DNA from: Cercozoa sp. M6MM
Lineage: Eukaryota > Endomyxa: Ascetosporea
Length of the DNA stretch: 59,512 nt
Assembly: GCA_040357565.1 (NCBI GenBank)
Contig: JBDODJ010000069.1
Reading direction: 5' to 3' (one strand)
The notes beneath the pieces are model-generated. The model did no database searches. It had not been told where the DNA came from and was given only the letters and a program-made list of their open reading frames with translations. Shown here one piece after another: positions 30,465 through 48,700 of the stretch; the stretch's first letter is position 1; every line of letters begins with the position of its first letter. A program made the position numbers and the translations under genes.

Positions 30465-31000
30465 GTAGTTAGTTAGTTGAGTCTCTAGGAAACCAACTTT
30501 GTAGTTCCCCTGCGCCAGTCTGGGGTGGGTCACAAGAGCATGGCCGTGGCTACCGCCCGCTTTGAGTAGAACCATAAAACTCCCTTTTGACGCAGATGGC
30601 GTCGGGTCGTCCCGTCGTCGTCCTCCCCTCTCTCCACTCGATAACTATACTTAAACTTGAAGCTTCCAAGTCTGTTGCAGAGGAATCTTGAAAGTGTGCG
30701 GATGTCTGCGATGCTGAGTTTGCGCTCTTTGGCTATTCTTGATATGTTTCCAAGGGTTTCTGGTGTGCCATCCCGTGCTGCCAATTTTGTGCCACCAGAG
30801 TGCGATGCCGTGTCGAGCGCATGACGGTATCCCCCTGCTTTCTAGATCTGTACCGCTAGGTATTGTGTGAGTCCAGACCTTGTGTATATCAGTCTTTTCA
30901 GCGTGACTCGTATGACAAGTTTCCGTCTATGAGGAGACCTAGGATTCTCATTTTGTCTACTTGCTGAACCAAACAGTGCGACGCGACACGTGTACGGAGG
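30465..31000 (-). mobile_element. Non-LTR retrotransposon (LINE) remnant, copy D
   Basis: Minus-strand translation near 30985-30890 reads VDKMRILGLLIDGNLSYESR then, in another frame, TLKRLIYTRSGLTQYLA. The pattern K-hLG-hhID-LSa-s-h followed by a helix is the region just after the reverse-transcriptase catalytic core in non-LTR elements. Further on is GTKLAARDGTPETLGNISRI and SIADIRTLSRFLCNR. The copy is broken by at least one frame change near 30930 and a stop near 30848, and truncated at its 5' end. It ends with GACTCAACTAACTAACTA at 30468, the same tail as copy C. Family (clade) not identified. Confidence 0.6.
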
Positions 31001-31094
31001 ACAAGCAAGGCAGGAACTAAACGTACTGTAACTTAGGATTGTAGAACGGTAAGACTACGATATGGCGATTCAGCCGGCCTGAGTGTCGATGGCG

Positions 31095-35448
<4,354 letters not shown>

Positions 35449-35713
35449 GTCGATAAGAATAATATGTCGATCTCTTCTGAGCGATTGATTTCTGCCAGCA
35501 GGTGTAGGACACACGCGCACTGCGCTCGAAAGCACGAGAAGTCTCAAGAACGAGGGGCTGAAGTCACTACTCAGTGGGTAAGAGAAACGTCCCAAAATAG
35601 TGATCAGAGTGATCAACTTTGTTGGTCTTTGTTGGGTACGATCAGATAACGGAACGCGGGAAACAAATCTAATGCCAGCCGGGGCGCTTTCGAGTTCCAC
35701 CGAGTAGGCGCAC

Positions 35714-36993
35714 TCATAGATAGGCTAGTTCATCGTCGTCCTCGCTGTCGGTGTCGTCGCTCATGGCGACACGCGCGCCGCGACCGCCGCGACGCGGTTT
35801 GCCGACGCCGCTGCACGAGGAGCAGCTGCAGATTCCAAGGCAGCGCGGGCACTCCCAGTGTCTACAATCAATCAATCACGCGACTTACACTAGAGACACC
35901 AGCAAGCAGACAAGGCAGAGTGTACGCTGTTTGCGGCACAGCAAGTTGCGGGTATTTGCGTCGAAAGCACGCCAGACAGAAACGCATGAAGCACTTCTTG
36001 CGACCGCAGTAGAGGAACTGAACACGCAGCCAATACACACACACACACACGCGCGCGCGCAAGGCAGGTACCTGAGAGGGAAGTTGCGAGTTCTTGCATT
36101 GGTGGCACGACTCGCCACGTCGTGTCTTTTGGTTCACCACGGTGGGATCTGCACAAAGGGCGTGACCGTGTGTACTGGGGGGGGGCTAGAGTACGGCAGC
36201 TGTGCAACTCGCGCGGAATGTCCGTGAAGGTGCCTGCAATAGTAGGGTGTATAACACCTATTAAGCCGTAAGTTTGAGTCAACGTACTGTATCGAAAGCC
36301 GCCGCTCTTGTGCCTCACAGGCGGGTGTTCGCATCGACCTTGCAGGATATCGGCCTAAGAAAGTATTTGTGTGAAATCGAGCATTGACACACACAGACAC
36401 ACACAGACCACACACAGACACACAGGTGATTTGAAAAAAATAATACAACGGTGGGAGTGCCAACACTGACTGGTGTCGCCATTCGATGTCCTACACGACA
36501 TCAACCGTGGATAATCGGGATACTGAGTAGGGGGGGTAATGTACTTGAGTTGACAGGGGCTGTGACTGTGACTGTTGGGCTCTTGCGCACCGGCAAGGCG
36601 GCACACGTGCTACTGCTGCTGCTGCTGCTGCTGCTGTGCCGGTACGACTGCAGCGGAATCTTGTCGTCTCCCTGCATGGAACATTCACATTCTGATGCTA
36701 GCTACCCCCCTCAGACAGTCAGTTAATACATACGGTGACAGGTGTCGGTGTGGACGTCGATTCAACTGGTGGGTAAAGGAGATGGCTGAAGACGTCTTCA
36801 TGTGACATCGACGACGACGTTACTCGCACGCTATTACATCAAAAAAGGCACATGTGCACTGTGAGACGCACGCCTGGTGTGCCTGCGTGCGTGGGTACCT
36901 GAGTTCATTCTCATCAAAAGCGCAGAGATCGTCGTATTGCGACGAGTAGTCGTGGCTGCAGTATGCACATTGAGGAAACTGCGCAGTCCGTTG

Positions 36994-37075
<82 letters not shown>

Positions 37076-37260
37076 TGTGAGTGAGGATACATGTCTCTGT
37101 TGAGACTGCGCCTTGACGTGAAAGGCGAGTAGCGAAATCTGCACATCATAGGTGTATCTGCCTGTCGTCAAGTCAAGTCAAGTGCAGCGTACTCATGTGG
37201 AGACTTCTTCTTCTTTTTCTTTGAATCGCTTGAAGTTGGCGCATCATACTCTGGCTGCAC
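35714..37260 (-). CDS. CDCA7: CDCA7-type zinc-finger protein
   Basis: Protein with the zf-4CXXC_R1 zinc finger of CDCA7/CDCA7L, which recruits the HELLS remodeller to hemimethylated DNA in animals. The finger runs through 36110-35790: SCHQCKNSQLPSQ, intron, FLYCGRKKCFMRFCLACFRR then KYPQLAVPQTA, a 64-nt intron (35862-35925, donor GTACAC), then HWECPRCLGICSCSSCSG. Cys spacing and WxCPxCxGICxCxxC match the family. It ends with an acidic tail (SDDTDSEDDDELAYL, stop 35714-35716). Upstream exons give QGRCEHPPVRHKSGGFRY, a Ser repeat from (AGC)n near 36610-36640, AYCSHDYSSQYDDLCAFDEN and SPHEYTYDVQISLLAF. The start codon was not found; 37260 is the edge of the last plausible exon. The gap to the next minus-strand gene is small. 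Confidence 0.8.
36608..36640. repeat. (CTG)n repeat, Ser-coding in sense
   Basis: CTG repeats on the plus strand, read as AGC (Ser) on the minus strand within RHSSSSSSSSTCAALPV of the CDCA7-type gene. Confidence 0.8.
36997..37072. repeat. (GT)n microsatellite
   Basis: Pure GT array in an intron of the CDCA7-type gene. Confidence 0.95.
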
Positions 37261-37716
37261 TCAATCGAAACGACATAGAATCATTCATTCTCAGCAAAAA
37301 CGGAAATCGGCCAGCAGCTCCAGCCAAAAACGTAACAGAACGAAATCAATCAATCTAAATGGTCATTGGTGCATCAAACATGGCGAAAAATTATGCATGA
37401 ACAAGCATGAACAAGCACTACCCAAAGCGATTGCGTGAGGCGAGCCGTGTATCTTCTGGCATGGCCAGCACTGACCGCAGCCATCAAAGAGCTGCAGTCA
37501 CCCCGAGTTCACACCACTGACTGCTTCACTCAGCGACAGCAGCCCTGAGTTCAACTAGCCTACGTAAAATCACGTCGAAGCAACCCACAATGGTCATATG
37601 GCCTGCCCACTCAGATCCTTTTAAAAAAATAAAAAAGCGCATCAGGCGCTCCAAAAAAGTGCTGTCGTACAGGTGTTTTAGAGGAACGTATGCGCACTTA
37701 GACACGGTCCAATATT
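37261..37716. other. Divergent interval CDCA7-type / MFS
   Basis: Upstream regions of two genes that point apart; the CDCA7-type first exon may lie here (for example near 37300). An AGCGC-ATCAG-GCGCT hairpin flanked by A runs is at 37636-37650. Confidence 0.4.
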
Positions 37717-40266
<2,550 letters not shown>

Positions 40267-40801
40267 TGCGACTGTGCTCAGGCACTGAATGGTTGTGAAA
40301 AAAACGAAAATAAAAGATGAATGAACTCGACACCGAACGAACTTGATCGACCGGAAGCGCTCGGAAACTGACTTTGGTTCCGTTCGCTCGCTGGTCCCCA
40401 ACGTGACTGCTTGATACGACGCGGTCGTATCTTACCGGTACGGTATCATCTCATTCAGCGCAATTTAAGAGAGTACTTAAGTTACCCCAACAGTTCGGTT
40501 GGGCAGCAAACTGAAGGACTGAACGGAAGGTGGGCGGCGGGAACCGGGGAAAGTCACCCGTCAGATATTAACGTAATTGAGTTGCAGTATACAAAAGAAA
40601 GGCCTTTTTTGGAAAGGCAGTGGACGGGTAGAACTGAAGTGAGCAAAGTTACCCTGGTTAAAGTCTATAAGATTCTGGGTTGCCGCGCGGATACGGTAGT
40701 TCATGCTGCAACAGCTTCAAAACTCAAACTACGCTAGTTACTGACATGTGTCTAAGATTTGTCCGACGAAGGGGGCTCAACAGACTGGCCATGGAATGCG
40801 G
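40267..40801. other. Convergent 3' interval MFS / UBL protein
   Basis: AATAAA at 40309-40314 probably ends the MFS transcript. The rest, including a plus-strand frame without family features near 40411-40737, shows nothing I can assign. Confidence 0.45.
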
Positions 40802-41343
40802 TCACTGCTCGGTCTTGCACTCCTCCTTACCATCGACGTAGTAGCGTGCTACTGACAGGTGAACCTGGATAACACAAGAAATATACGGTGATCAAGCACA
40901 AACCACTGGTGGGCAAACTACGTACGTATACCTCATCGTTCGGCGAGAGACCAATGTTTTGGAGAGTGGTTTCCGCCACGAACTGTGTCTCCGGTATCCT
41001 CTGTAAACAGTATAGAAATTTTCGGAGCATGGTTCAGTAGGAAGGACTGACTCCTACCTTATCAGTAAAGGAGAGCAGCAAGTCGTCAGTTGAGACTTTC
41101 ATGTCACACTCACGGAATAGCGCGCGCGCAATCTGAAGCTTTAGGCGCGAGATGCTGTCCATGAACCCTACTTCGACCTCTGCCTCCCCAAAAAACTCAC
41201 GTTATCTCAGACAAAAACACCGCACGCGCTGCACAAGGCACAATATCTATACCAAGCTTCCGGTCAAAGTCGCTCAAGTGTACACGCAGAGGAAAGTGCA
41301 TGGTGCTGGCTCGGTACAACGGCGGCGGCGGGAGATCGTCCAT
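40802..41343 (-). CDS. Small ubiquitin-like-domain protein
   Basis: Three exons encode about 120 residues: MDDLPPPPLYRASTMHFPLR, VHLSDFDRKL, then across a 73-nt intron (41180-41252, donor GTATAG) EVEVGFMDSISRLKLQIARA, LFRECDMKVSTDDLLLSFTD, and across a second intron GTAT... the end VHLSVARYYVDGKEECKTEQ, stop 40802-40804. The central 75 residues have the beta-grasp pattern of a ubiquitin-like domain: two strands, a long helix (SRLKLQIARALF), LLLSFTDKRIPETQ, and LQNIGLSPNDEVHLSV, like LxxyxIxxxsxixL in ubiquitin. There is no C-terminal di-Gly, so it should be an interaction module, not a conjugated modifier. It shares a divergent promoter with the RGS gene. Confidence 0.68.
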
Positions 41344-41975
41344 TTTAATAAAGAAGGAAGCTACAAACACACACCAAATCGGAAGGAAAAACTCGGGCTC
41401 CAGTCAATATTGGCGCAAAATAAAACGAGTAAACAAGCCAAGAAAAATGGCACGAACATAGAAACGAACCGGAATTCGCAATAAGCACTGTCACACAGTG
41501 ATCAGAACACTCTTTTGCACGATCAAAGCAGTGTCCTCAAAACTGTCGACGCCCAGAAATTTTTCGGAAACGTTCCCGAGTCTTGACGACGTAGTTTCCA
41601 CTAGTTTTGCTGGTACCAAAGCTACCTTGTGATAGATGTCTAGGCAACAAAGTGAGCTGTGCCACCTCGATGACAGAAATACACCTGGGAGGCTATCCAG
41701 AAAAGCGCCCACTTAATTTCAGTACAGTAGTAACGATCACTTTCAGAATCAAGTGTCACTGTGTCCTGTGCCGTGCAGAGACACGAAGATGCCCTGTGCA
41801 GAGGATGAAGTAAGTTGAGCTGTGTCTGCGTCTGGTCTGACATTTTTTTTGTGCACTCCGGGCGATTTGCCACCCGCTGTCCGGTGGTCGCACGTGTGTG
41901 CAACTCATAAAATTCAATGGGTGTATTCTGGGCCGCTATCCAGTGTCAAATAGTGTCCCTTTTATTGCTTGATCA
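41344..41975. promoter_or_regulatory. Divergent interval UBL protein / RGS
   Basis: About 630 bp between opposite start codons. A minus-strand frame near 41491-41630 (VALVPAKLVETTSSRLGNVS) looks weakly protein-like and could be an unplaced exon, but no splice partner was found. Confidence 0.3.
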
Positions 41976-42353
41976 ATGGTGCTCAAAATTATTCGTTTAC
42001 GTTTGCGTTCGTTTGTGTGCCAGGAACGATTTCCCGGCGAGGCCATGGTACGTTTCTGCGGACTCTTGTGGGTGGGTGTTCTTGTAATACATGCGCGTGT
42101 GTCGAACAGGGCTTGCCGGATTTCGGCGAGGTCAGCGTGAGTAGCGAGCTGCGCGCGCTGGGAGCGCCGTCGCAGCTGCCGGTGCCGTCGCCGATGAAGG
42201 CGCGCCGCCGGCGACTGAGTTTCATGCGTCGTACTGCCTCAGTTTGTCCTGCTGTTTGACATTCCCTTCCATCTATGCAGGGAAAGACGACAAGCGCAGA
42301 GGCAGCGTGATTGCCGGTCGGGCCGGTGGTATACCGATCGCTCCTGCCTGTGT

Positions 42354-42408
<55 letters not shown>

Positions 42409-44647
42409 GCTTTTGGAATACCCTTTGGTCAGACCGAACGCCATCGCAGCCATCAACGCGCCGACCCTCGCTGGGTACCACCGTGTGTACACGTATCAGT
42501 TGTATGGAGTGTGCCATGTGCATGTGCCATGTGTTGATGTTCCCCGACTGCCGCAGTGGACGGTGCCTTGCCTCCACAGACGCCGCTGCAGCGCAAGCCT
42601 TCCTTCTACCGCAAGGTGTGTTCCTTGTGTCTGTGTCTGTGGCCACCTTTGTATGCGCACACATGTGCATGTCCTCAGGTGAAGGCGATGCGGTCAGCGT
42701 GCAAGGAGCGACTCACACGCAAGCCTGCACAACCGTACTGGAATACCCCATGTGCTTTTACACCCCCACCCGTGTACTGTGTGTCATGTGTCAACTGGTC
42801 CAGTGTGCGACGACGCAACACAATTTCTTCACCTGCGCAAGCCGAAGCTGTATGCTCTATCGTTGACATGTTTACCCCCTTTACCCTTCTCCCATTTAGG
42901 TGCGCACGGTGGTGGCGTCAGTGCGTCGCTCGCAGCGTCGCAGTCGCTCCGTCGTGGACTCGCCGGTATGCATACCCCGATATATATATATATATATACG
43001 TATGTATAATATGTACTTATGCATGGATACGTATGCATGTATACTTATCTTTATAGACGTATGTATGTATGTATGTTTGTATATCTATGTGTATATATAT
43101 GTATATGTATGTCCGTATGTGTATGTATTTATGTATGTATGTATGTATTGTATGTGTATGTGTGTGTGTATGAGGCAGGCCAATTCAAGGTACGCACTGC
43201 CACCGGCGCCCGACATGTCGCTGCTGCAGCCGCAATTCGACGATGATGGTAGTCTTTACCCCCTACTCCCTTCCCCTACCCCATTTCTCCCTCTACCCCT
43301 CCCCCCGTGAACAGAGGAGTCAGTGGCGGGTGAGACGGTGGCGTACACCAATGTGACGACGGCCAACAACACTGTCAACAACACGTTTAGTCAGAACGAG
43401 ACCGGAGACCTCGCTCTCGGTCTAGGCGTCGCTGTCGATGAGGACGCGCTGGGTGACGACTTGTTCGGCCATCTGCAGCAGCAGCAGCAGCTGTCGGAGG
43501 AACCCGAACAAGACAAGGAGAACCTCAAGGACTCGGGTACACTGTCTTACCTTCTAACCCCCATTTACCTTCTCCCCCTTCCACCCCTGCGTGCGCAGGA
43601 CGTCGCTCATTGCGTCGCTTGTCGGCTCGTTTCGCCAGGTAGTCTTTTTTTTTGAAAGGTTAAGGCTGCGTCTGTACATGTTTAAGTCTGCGGTGTGACA
43701 GACGTCTGTCGTCGACGTTCCGTGGCAAAAAGAAGGACAAGGGCGACAAAGACAATGTGGCTTCTTTGCCCCGACCCTTTCTTGACCCCTTTACCCCCCC
43801 CCCCCCCCGTAGGCCGCTGCGAGCGCAGGCGCATTCGACCCGCAGTTCGATTTGTTGCCGTCACCGTCGTCGACTCAGCCGGATTCCAACAAGGTCGGTT
43901 TGTACCCAGGCAGTGGTCCGTTTGTACAGACAGACAGACAGGTCGGTATAAATTTACAGGAGTCACTGGACGCGGTGCTGGAGAGCGCCTTCAACAGCAC
44001 GGCACTCAGCGGCGGCGACGGCGGCAGCAACGCTGACGACGCTTTCGGCGACTTTGGCGGCGACTTTGGCGACGCCGCTGCGCAGCAAGGTTTTTATCCC
44101 TACCCCCCCCCCCGTCCCCCATTGTACCCGTTGTACCCCTCCCTGCAGGCCTGGAATTCAGCGACGCCGACTTTGGTTTCTCAGTGCCAGAGGTGCCAGA
44201 CTTTGACCCGCCCGAGGTCGAGACTGTACCTTTATTCTTTGGTACTAGTCCAGCTGGATGTGACATGTACTGCGTTTGTGTCTGTTGTTAAGGGTGCCAC
44301 CGAGAAGACGCCGTCACTGCGTCGTCGTTTGTCGATGAAACTGCGTCGTCGTTCCTCTGTCGATGTAGCCCTCCTTTATCCCTTCCCTTTACCCCCCCCC
44401 CCGTTTTACCCCTTGTACCCCCATTGGACTCACTTGCAGAGATCGAAGCTGATGAGTGCAATTCGCGGCACTGGTGATGCTCTACGACGTTCCGCTCGAC
44501 GTATTGAAACTTTCACCCGCTTTTCCGCTTTTACCCCCCCCCCCCCCCCCCCCTGGTACAGGTGCATCAAACGCGTTCCAACACAAGGCCGCGCTGCGCA
44601 GACTCTACCCAGGTACGCTCTGTTGTCAAGTGTGTGTGTGTATGTGT

Positions 44648-44688
<41 letters not shown>

Positions 44689-45630
44689 CTCGCAGAACGA
44701 CTCAGTCGTGGCCGAACTGGACGCCATGGCGAGGTACCTCTTTGTCTTGCTGGCTACAGTAGACAGTACTTGGACTGGACTGAATTGTGCATCTGGACTG
44801 TACCTGGGGCTGTGTAGTTCGCGGTCGCTGGAGGCGTTCGACATCATGGCGGCGCGTCTCGTGCAGGAGCGCAAAAAGCAGCGGCCGCCTCCGCCACTGC
44901 CGGACAGTCTGCAGGACCTCATGTACCCCCTCCATCTGTCCCTGCCCTGTCCTGGTTCAAAGAAATAGGTACATATAAACCGGTGGATTTATGTAGTGGC
45001 AATCCCGAGCACGCGGCCACACTGGCCATGTTCATCGAGTTCATGGACAAGGTGCAATACTGCGGCGAGCTCTGGCGCTTCTACACTGTACCCTTTCCCT
45101 TTGCCACCCTCTGTTGCCCCCAATGACCCTTGGCTTTACGCCGCATGTGTGCTTGAGCAGGCAGTAATATCGTACGAGCAGTTGGACGACGATGAGGAAC
45201 AGCGCCAGGTATTGTTTATGTCCATGTTTGTACAGTTTTTACGTACTCTGTTGCTACCTGCCTTGGTGTGTGTGCACAGCAAGAGGCACGCCGCATGTTC
45301 GACCTGTACATTTCGACCTCGGGCGAGGACCAGGTCAACATCGACGCTGCCATGTTGCAACGCATCGAGGTGCTTTCTTGTCCCAGATTGACCCTGTGCA
45401 CTGTGTACAGTGAGCTCGCTTGATTCATGCAGGAGCGAGTGGAAGCAGCGCCACTCAACCTATTCGATGAGGCCAAGGCTGAGGTAGCCCCCCCCCCCCC
45501 GACACACCCTTCGCTACGTGTATGTGCGTGCTTGCAGGTGTTCAAACTCATCTTGGAGAATCCCTACCAAGGCTTCTTCAAGAGCAAGCACTATCGCATC
45601 TTTGTGCTGCGCTACCAGTACGTGCTGTAG
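41976..45630 (+). CDS. RGS-domain protein
   Basis: Regulator of G-protein signalling: the C-terminal domain should speed GTP hydrolysis by G-alpha. Exons from 44996 give HAATLAMFIEFMDKVQYCGE, LWRFYTAVISYEQLDDDEEQ, EARRMFDLYISTSGEDQVNI, APLNLFDEAKAEVFKLILEN and PYQGFFKSKHYRIF, with the usual helix pattern and the buried F-D-AK...V..L...Y..F..S..Y of RGS domains. Stop 45628-45630. The long N-terminal half is basic and low in complexity (PMKARRRRLSFMRRKDDKRR; SRSVVDSP), then Asn/Thr-rich (NVTTANNTVNNTFSQNETGD) and Asp/Gly-rich (DDAFGDFGGDFGDAA); no DEP, GGL or PDZ domain is seen. The start at 41976 (MVLKIIRLRLRSF) is uncertain. It has more long sense-strand C runs in its introns (43794, 44103, 44392, 44534, 45488) than any other gene here. 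Confidence 0.86.
42354..42404. repeat. (GT)n microsatellite in RGS intron
   Basis: GT repeats in an intron; a second GT array in the same gene is at 44630-44686. Confidence 0.9.
44534..44553 (+). repeat. C20 run in RGS intron
   Basis: Twenty C after CGCTTTTA, close to the acceptor CTGGTACAG. It is the longest of ten sense-strand C runs in plus-strand genes of this window. Confidence 0.95.
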
Positions 45631-45799
45631 TCAGGCATGGTCATTCAGGTTCATTCCCGGTTGAGTCACAATGGCGTCGGCCTGTCTAGCACCTGACTGT
45701 CGATATCGATCGCAGGGCGTCCGATCCAGATATATTGATTAAAATCAGCTAAGCGAAACGAAAACGCTACTGAATCAACGCACGCAAAATGCAAGAGGC

Positions 45800-48700
45800 T
45801 CAGTTGCACTTGCTGGGAGCGTACTTGCACAGGTACAGGTCCGTCACTTCGCCGTATCTGAACAGAATGCAGCACATAAGTCCTCCATGAGAGCGGGCGA
45901 AGAGGCACACAATAGGGCAGAAAGGCAGCAGGGTACGTGTCACGCCACTCGATGTTGCCAGCAATCTCCTCACGCGCTTGCTCCACCGCCGTGGTCTGTC
46001 AAGACAGGAGCACGGTACAACGGTACCCAACTAGCTCCCAGTCAGAGGCAAAAAGATACGGCAGTGCCAGCGTCGCGATCGACGAAGAAAGCTTCGAAGT
46101 CAGCCAAAAGTTCACGCGTATCGAAGGTGCCACAAACAGCACGAATGATGCGAGCCTGTATCTCGACACAAATACAACACCGACGTCAGAAAGAACAATA
46201 GAAGGAGTCTACCAGCGTAAAGGATCCGCGGCAGAAACGGTCGCACAGTTCGTCCCTGTGCACAAGTACATAGCAGGTAAGTGGAGGGGAAAGCGAGTGA
46301 AAGTAACATGGTACCAGTTGTTCTGCATGAACTCCCAAGCAACGAGCTCGCCACGAACACCGCGGTTCATCGGCGCGGTGCTGCATTCCCAACGTTTCAA
46401 AAGACTTTGTGTGCTGTTTAAAACTAATCAAAAAGCACACCTCATGATCGTCACGATATCGGTGGAACGAGCGCCACTCGAACGACTGTGAGACGTTCAC
46501 GGTACATTAAAATTAAAAAACACAGCCATGCGAACAGTAAACTGGAGTACTCGATGGCGGTCTCCATCGTCGACAGCAGCCAGTCTACCAGCAAAGGAGA
46601 AGTATAAAACTATGCCCGCGCAACACAGACAAACTAGAGCCATACCAGCATGCACGGTAAAGCAGAGCGCGCGCATGATCTGACCGCGAACCGCGGCGTC
46701 TTGACTGTTCAGCCACTGCACGTGGACACAGATTGTAAGAGCGAAAGCACACAGACGCTATTTAATAGATAGAATGACTGTACCTCTTGAGTCAGGAAGT
46801 CGAACAACTCGCGGTCGGCCGAAACAACAGCGGCCACAACCGAAGCTACACAGAGAACGATACCTCAAACATGTGGGATATCATCTGAAAGGGTCAGCAG
46901 TCGATTGATACCCTCACGGATATCGGCTTCAATCTCTGTGACCTGCCGGTTCGCGGCCTCGAAACTGTGGTCAGCAGCAGATGCAATACCCGCAAAAAGG
47001 GAAGGACAAAAAGGAGTACATGGCACTGCCTTCCTGGACGGCCTCCGGAAGGGCGGCACGGACCGATTTGAGCTGCACCATCGCACGCATCATGCGCTCG
47101 GTCTGGGTGCTACCGGCCTCTGTTCAAACAAAGAAAACATCAGCAACAGCAACAGTAACAAGTAAGAACAAAGAAAAACTGACTGCTCCAGCCGAGGCGG
47201 TCGGAGGCGTCACGCAGAATATCGTGCTGGAGCTGCTTGTAGGCGTTCACCTTGGTGACCTTCATCTCGATCTGTGTGCATCAGCATCATCAGTTTCACC
47301 AGATCAAGCGAGAAAAATGTGAGTGAACGGGTACCCCCTGCAGAGCCGGAATGACGGAGTCCCAGACAGTCAAGAAATCACCATTCTCGGTGGAAGCCTG
47401 TAAATGGGCAATGTCCGCGGACCTCGTGTGAAGAGTACGAATATATGAATACCGCAGAAGTGTCCAGCAGCGTGTCTAGCAGCAGCATCGGCGAGGCCAC
47501 GTAGCTGTCGAACGAGGCCGACAAAGCAAAAGCCAGCAGGTTGCCAATATGCGACGCGGCGTCGACATCCGACAACTTGCCTGAATAAAAATAGATTGAA
47601 TCACTCAAAAAGTTATGTAAAAAATGTAACATTAAACAAAACAAAGGCGATACCGTTGCGCAGCAAAGCACGCACCGACAGCCACTGCTCGGCGGCGTAG
47701 TTGACACGGAAATATCCCTTGGCGCCCGTGTTAAGCACAGGTTCGGTCAGGGCGACATCGGCAACGGCCATACCGGTTGGCGTCTCTTCTATATACCGTG
47801 GAGACAGCGCAATCCAATCGGACGCCGAGTATGAATGGAGAAGCAGCAGTACCAAGCTGGGCAAAGTACACATTCTCACCGTCCTGGATGCGCAGCGGCA
47901 CGTGCCACAGGCCCTTGCTCTGACCCGAGGCGACATAGCGCTGCTGACGAGTGACGAAAGTCTTGTCACTGACAGGCACAAGGGTCACGGCCGGGAAACC
48001 AGGCTCGTAGCACCAGTTGTGCAGCAGAGTCGCCATATCGTTGGCATCACTACTCCAGTAAGAACAAACGATGAATAACGAAAGACAACAATAAAAAATG
48101 TTGAAGACTACCCGAGAACTTCCTGGAAGGCAGCAATCAAATCTTCCGTTGTTGTGGCAGCGAACTGATGTCTATGCGACACACACACAAAGCGATCAAT
48201 TTCTGTCCCATGTTAAACAGACAAAGAGGCACCTCTTCAGGTAAATTCGCAGAGCGTCACGGAAGGCGTTCTCGTGACCATTGGCTGTGCAGAAAGGCAG
48301 CAGTGACATGAAGAGAAGAAAGTAAGCGTATGTGCAGATCCTACGCAGGTGCTGGAACCACATGGACAGCATGTCGAGCACCGAGGCGCCCTTTTCGTAA
48401 CGCACCGAATCGAACTGCGCCGCAACGTCATCCTGGCGCGACAGAGCTGCACGCAAGAGTGATATATACATATATATATATATAGATATATATATATATA
48501 TATATATAGATATATATATATATATATAAAGGGAAGTACTACAGTCGAGCGGAACACGGAGCGCAGGCGAGGCAGCGAGCGCTGCAGAAACAAAGTGACG
48601 TTGATTCAAGGATAGCACAAGTACAGACAGGTACAGTCAATATCGAAGGCAGTCGACTGCGTGCGGGTAACCTTGCGACGCGACATGCCGAACTCTGGGT

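Larger units (their letters stand above)
29772..31094. other. Intergenic region filled by LINE remnants
   Basis: About 1.3 kb between the nuclear-type gene (plus) and the Frizzled-like gene (minus), which converge. It holds LINE copies C and D; outside those nothing coding is seen. Confidence 0.6.

Noticed and set aside
37636-37650. AGCGC-ATCAG-GCGCT hairpin with A runs, like a bacterial terminator
   Set aside because: The window is eukaryotic nuclear DNA; a 5-bp stem is weak and no transcript end is known here.
40411-40737. Plus-strand 108-codon frame in the MFS/UBL interval
   Set aside because: No family features, no start context, and it lies where two 3' UTRs are expected.
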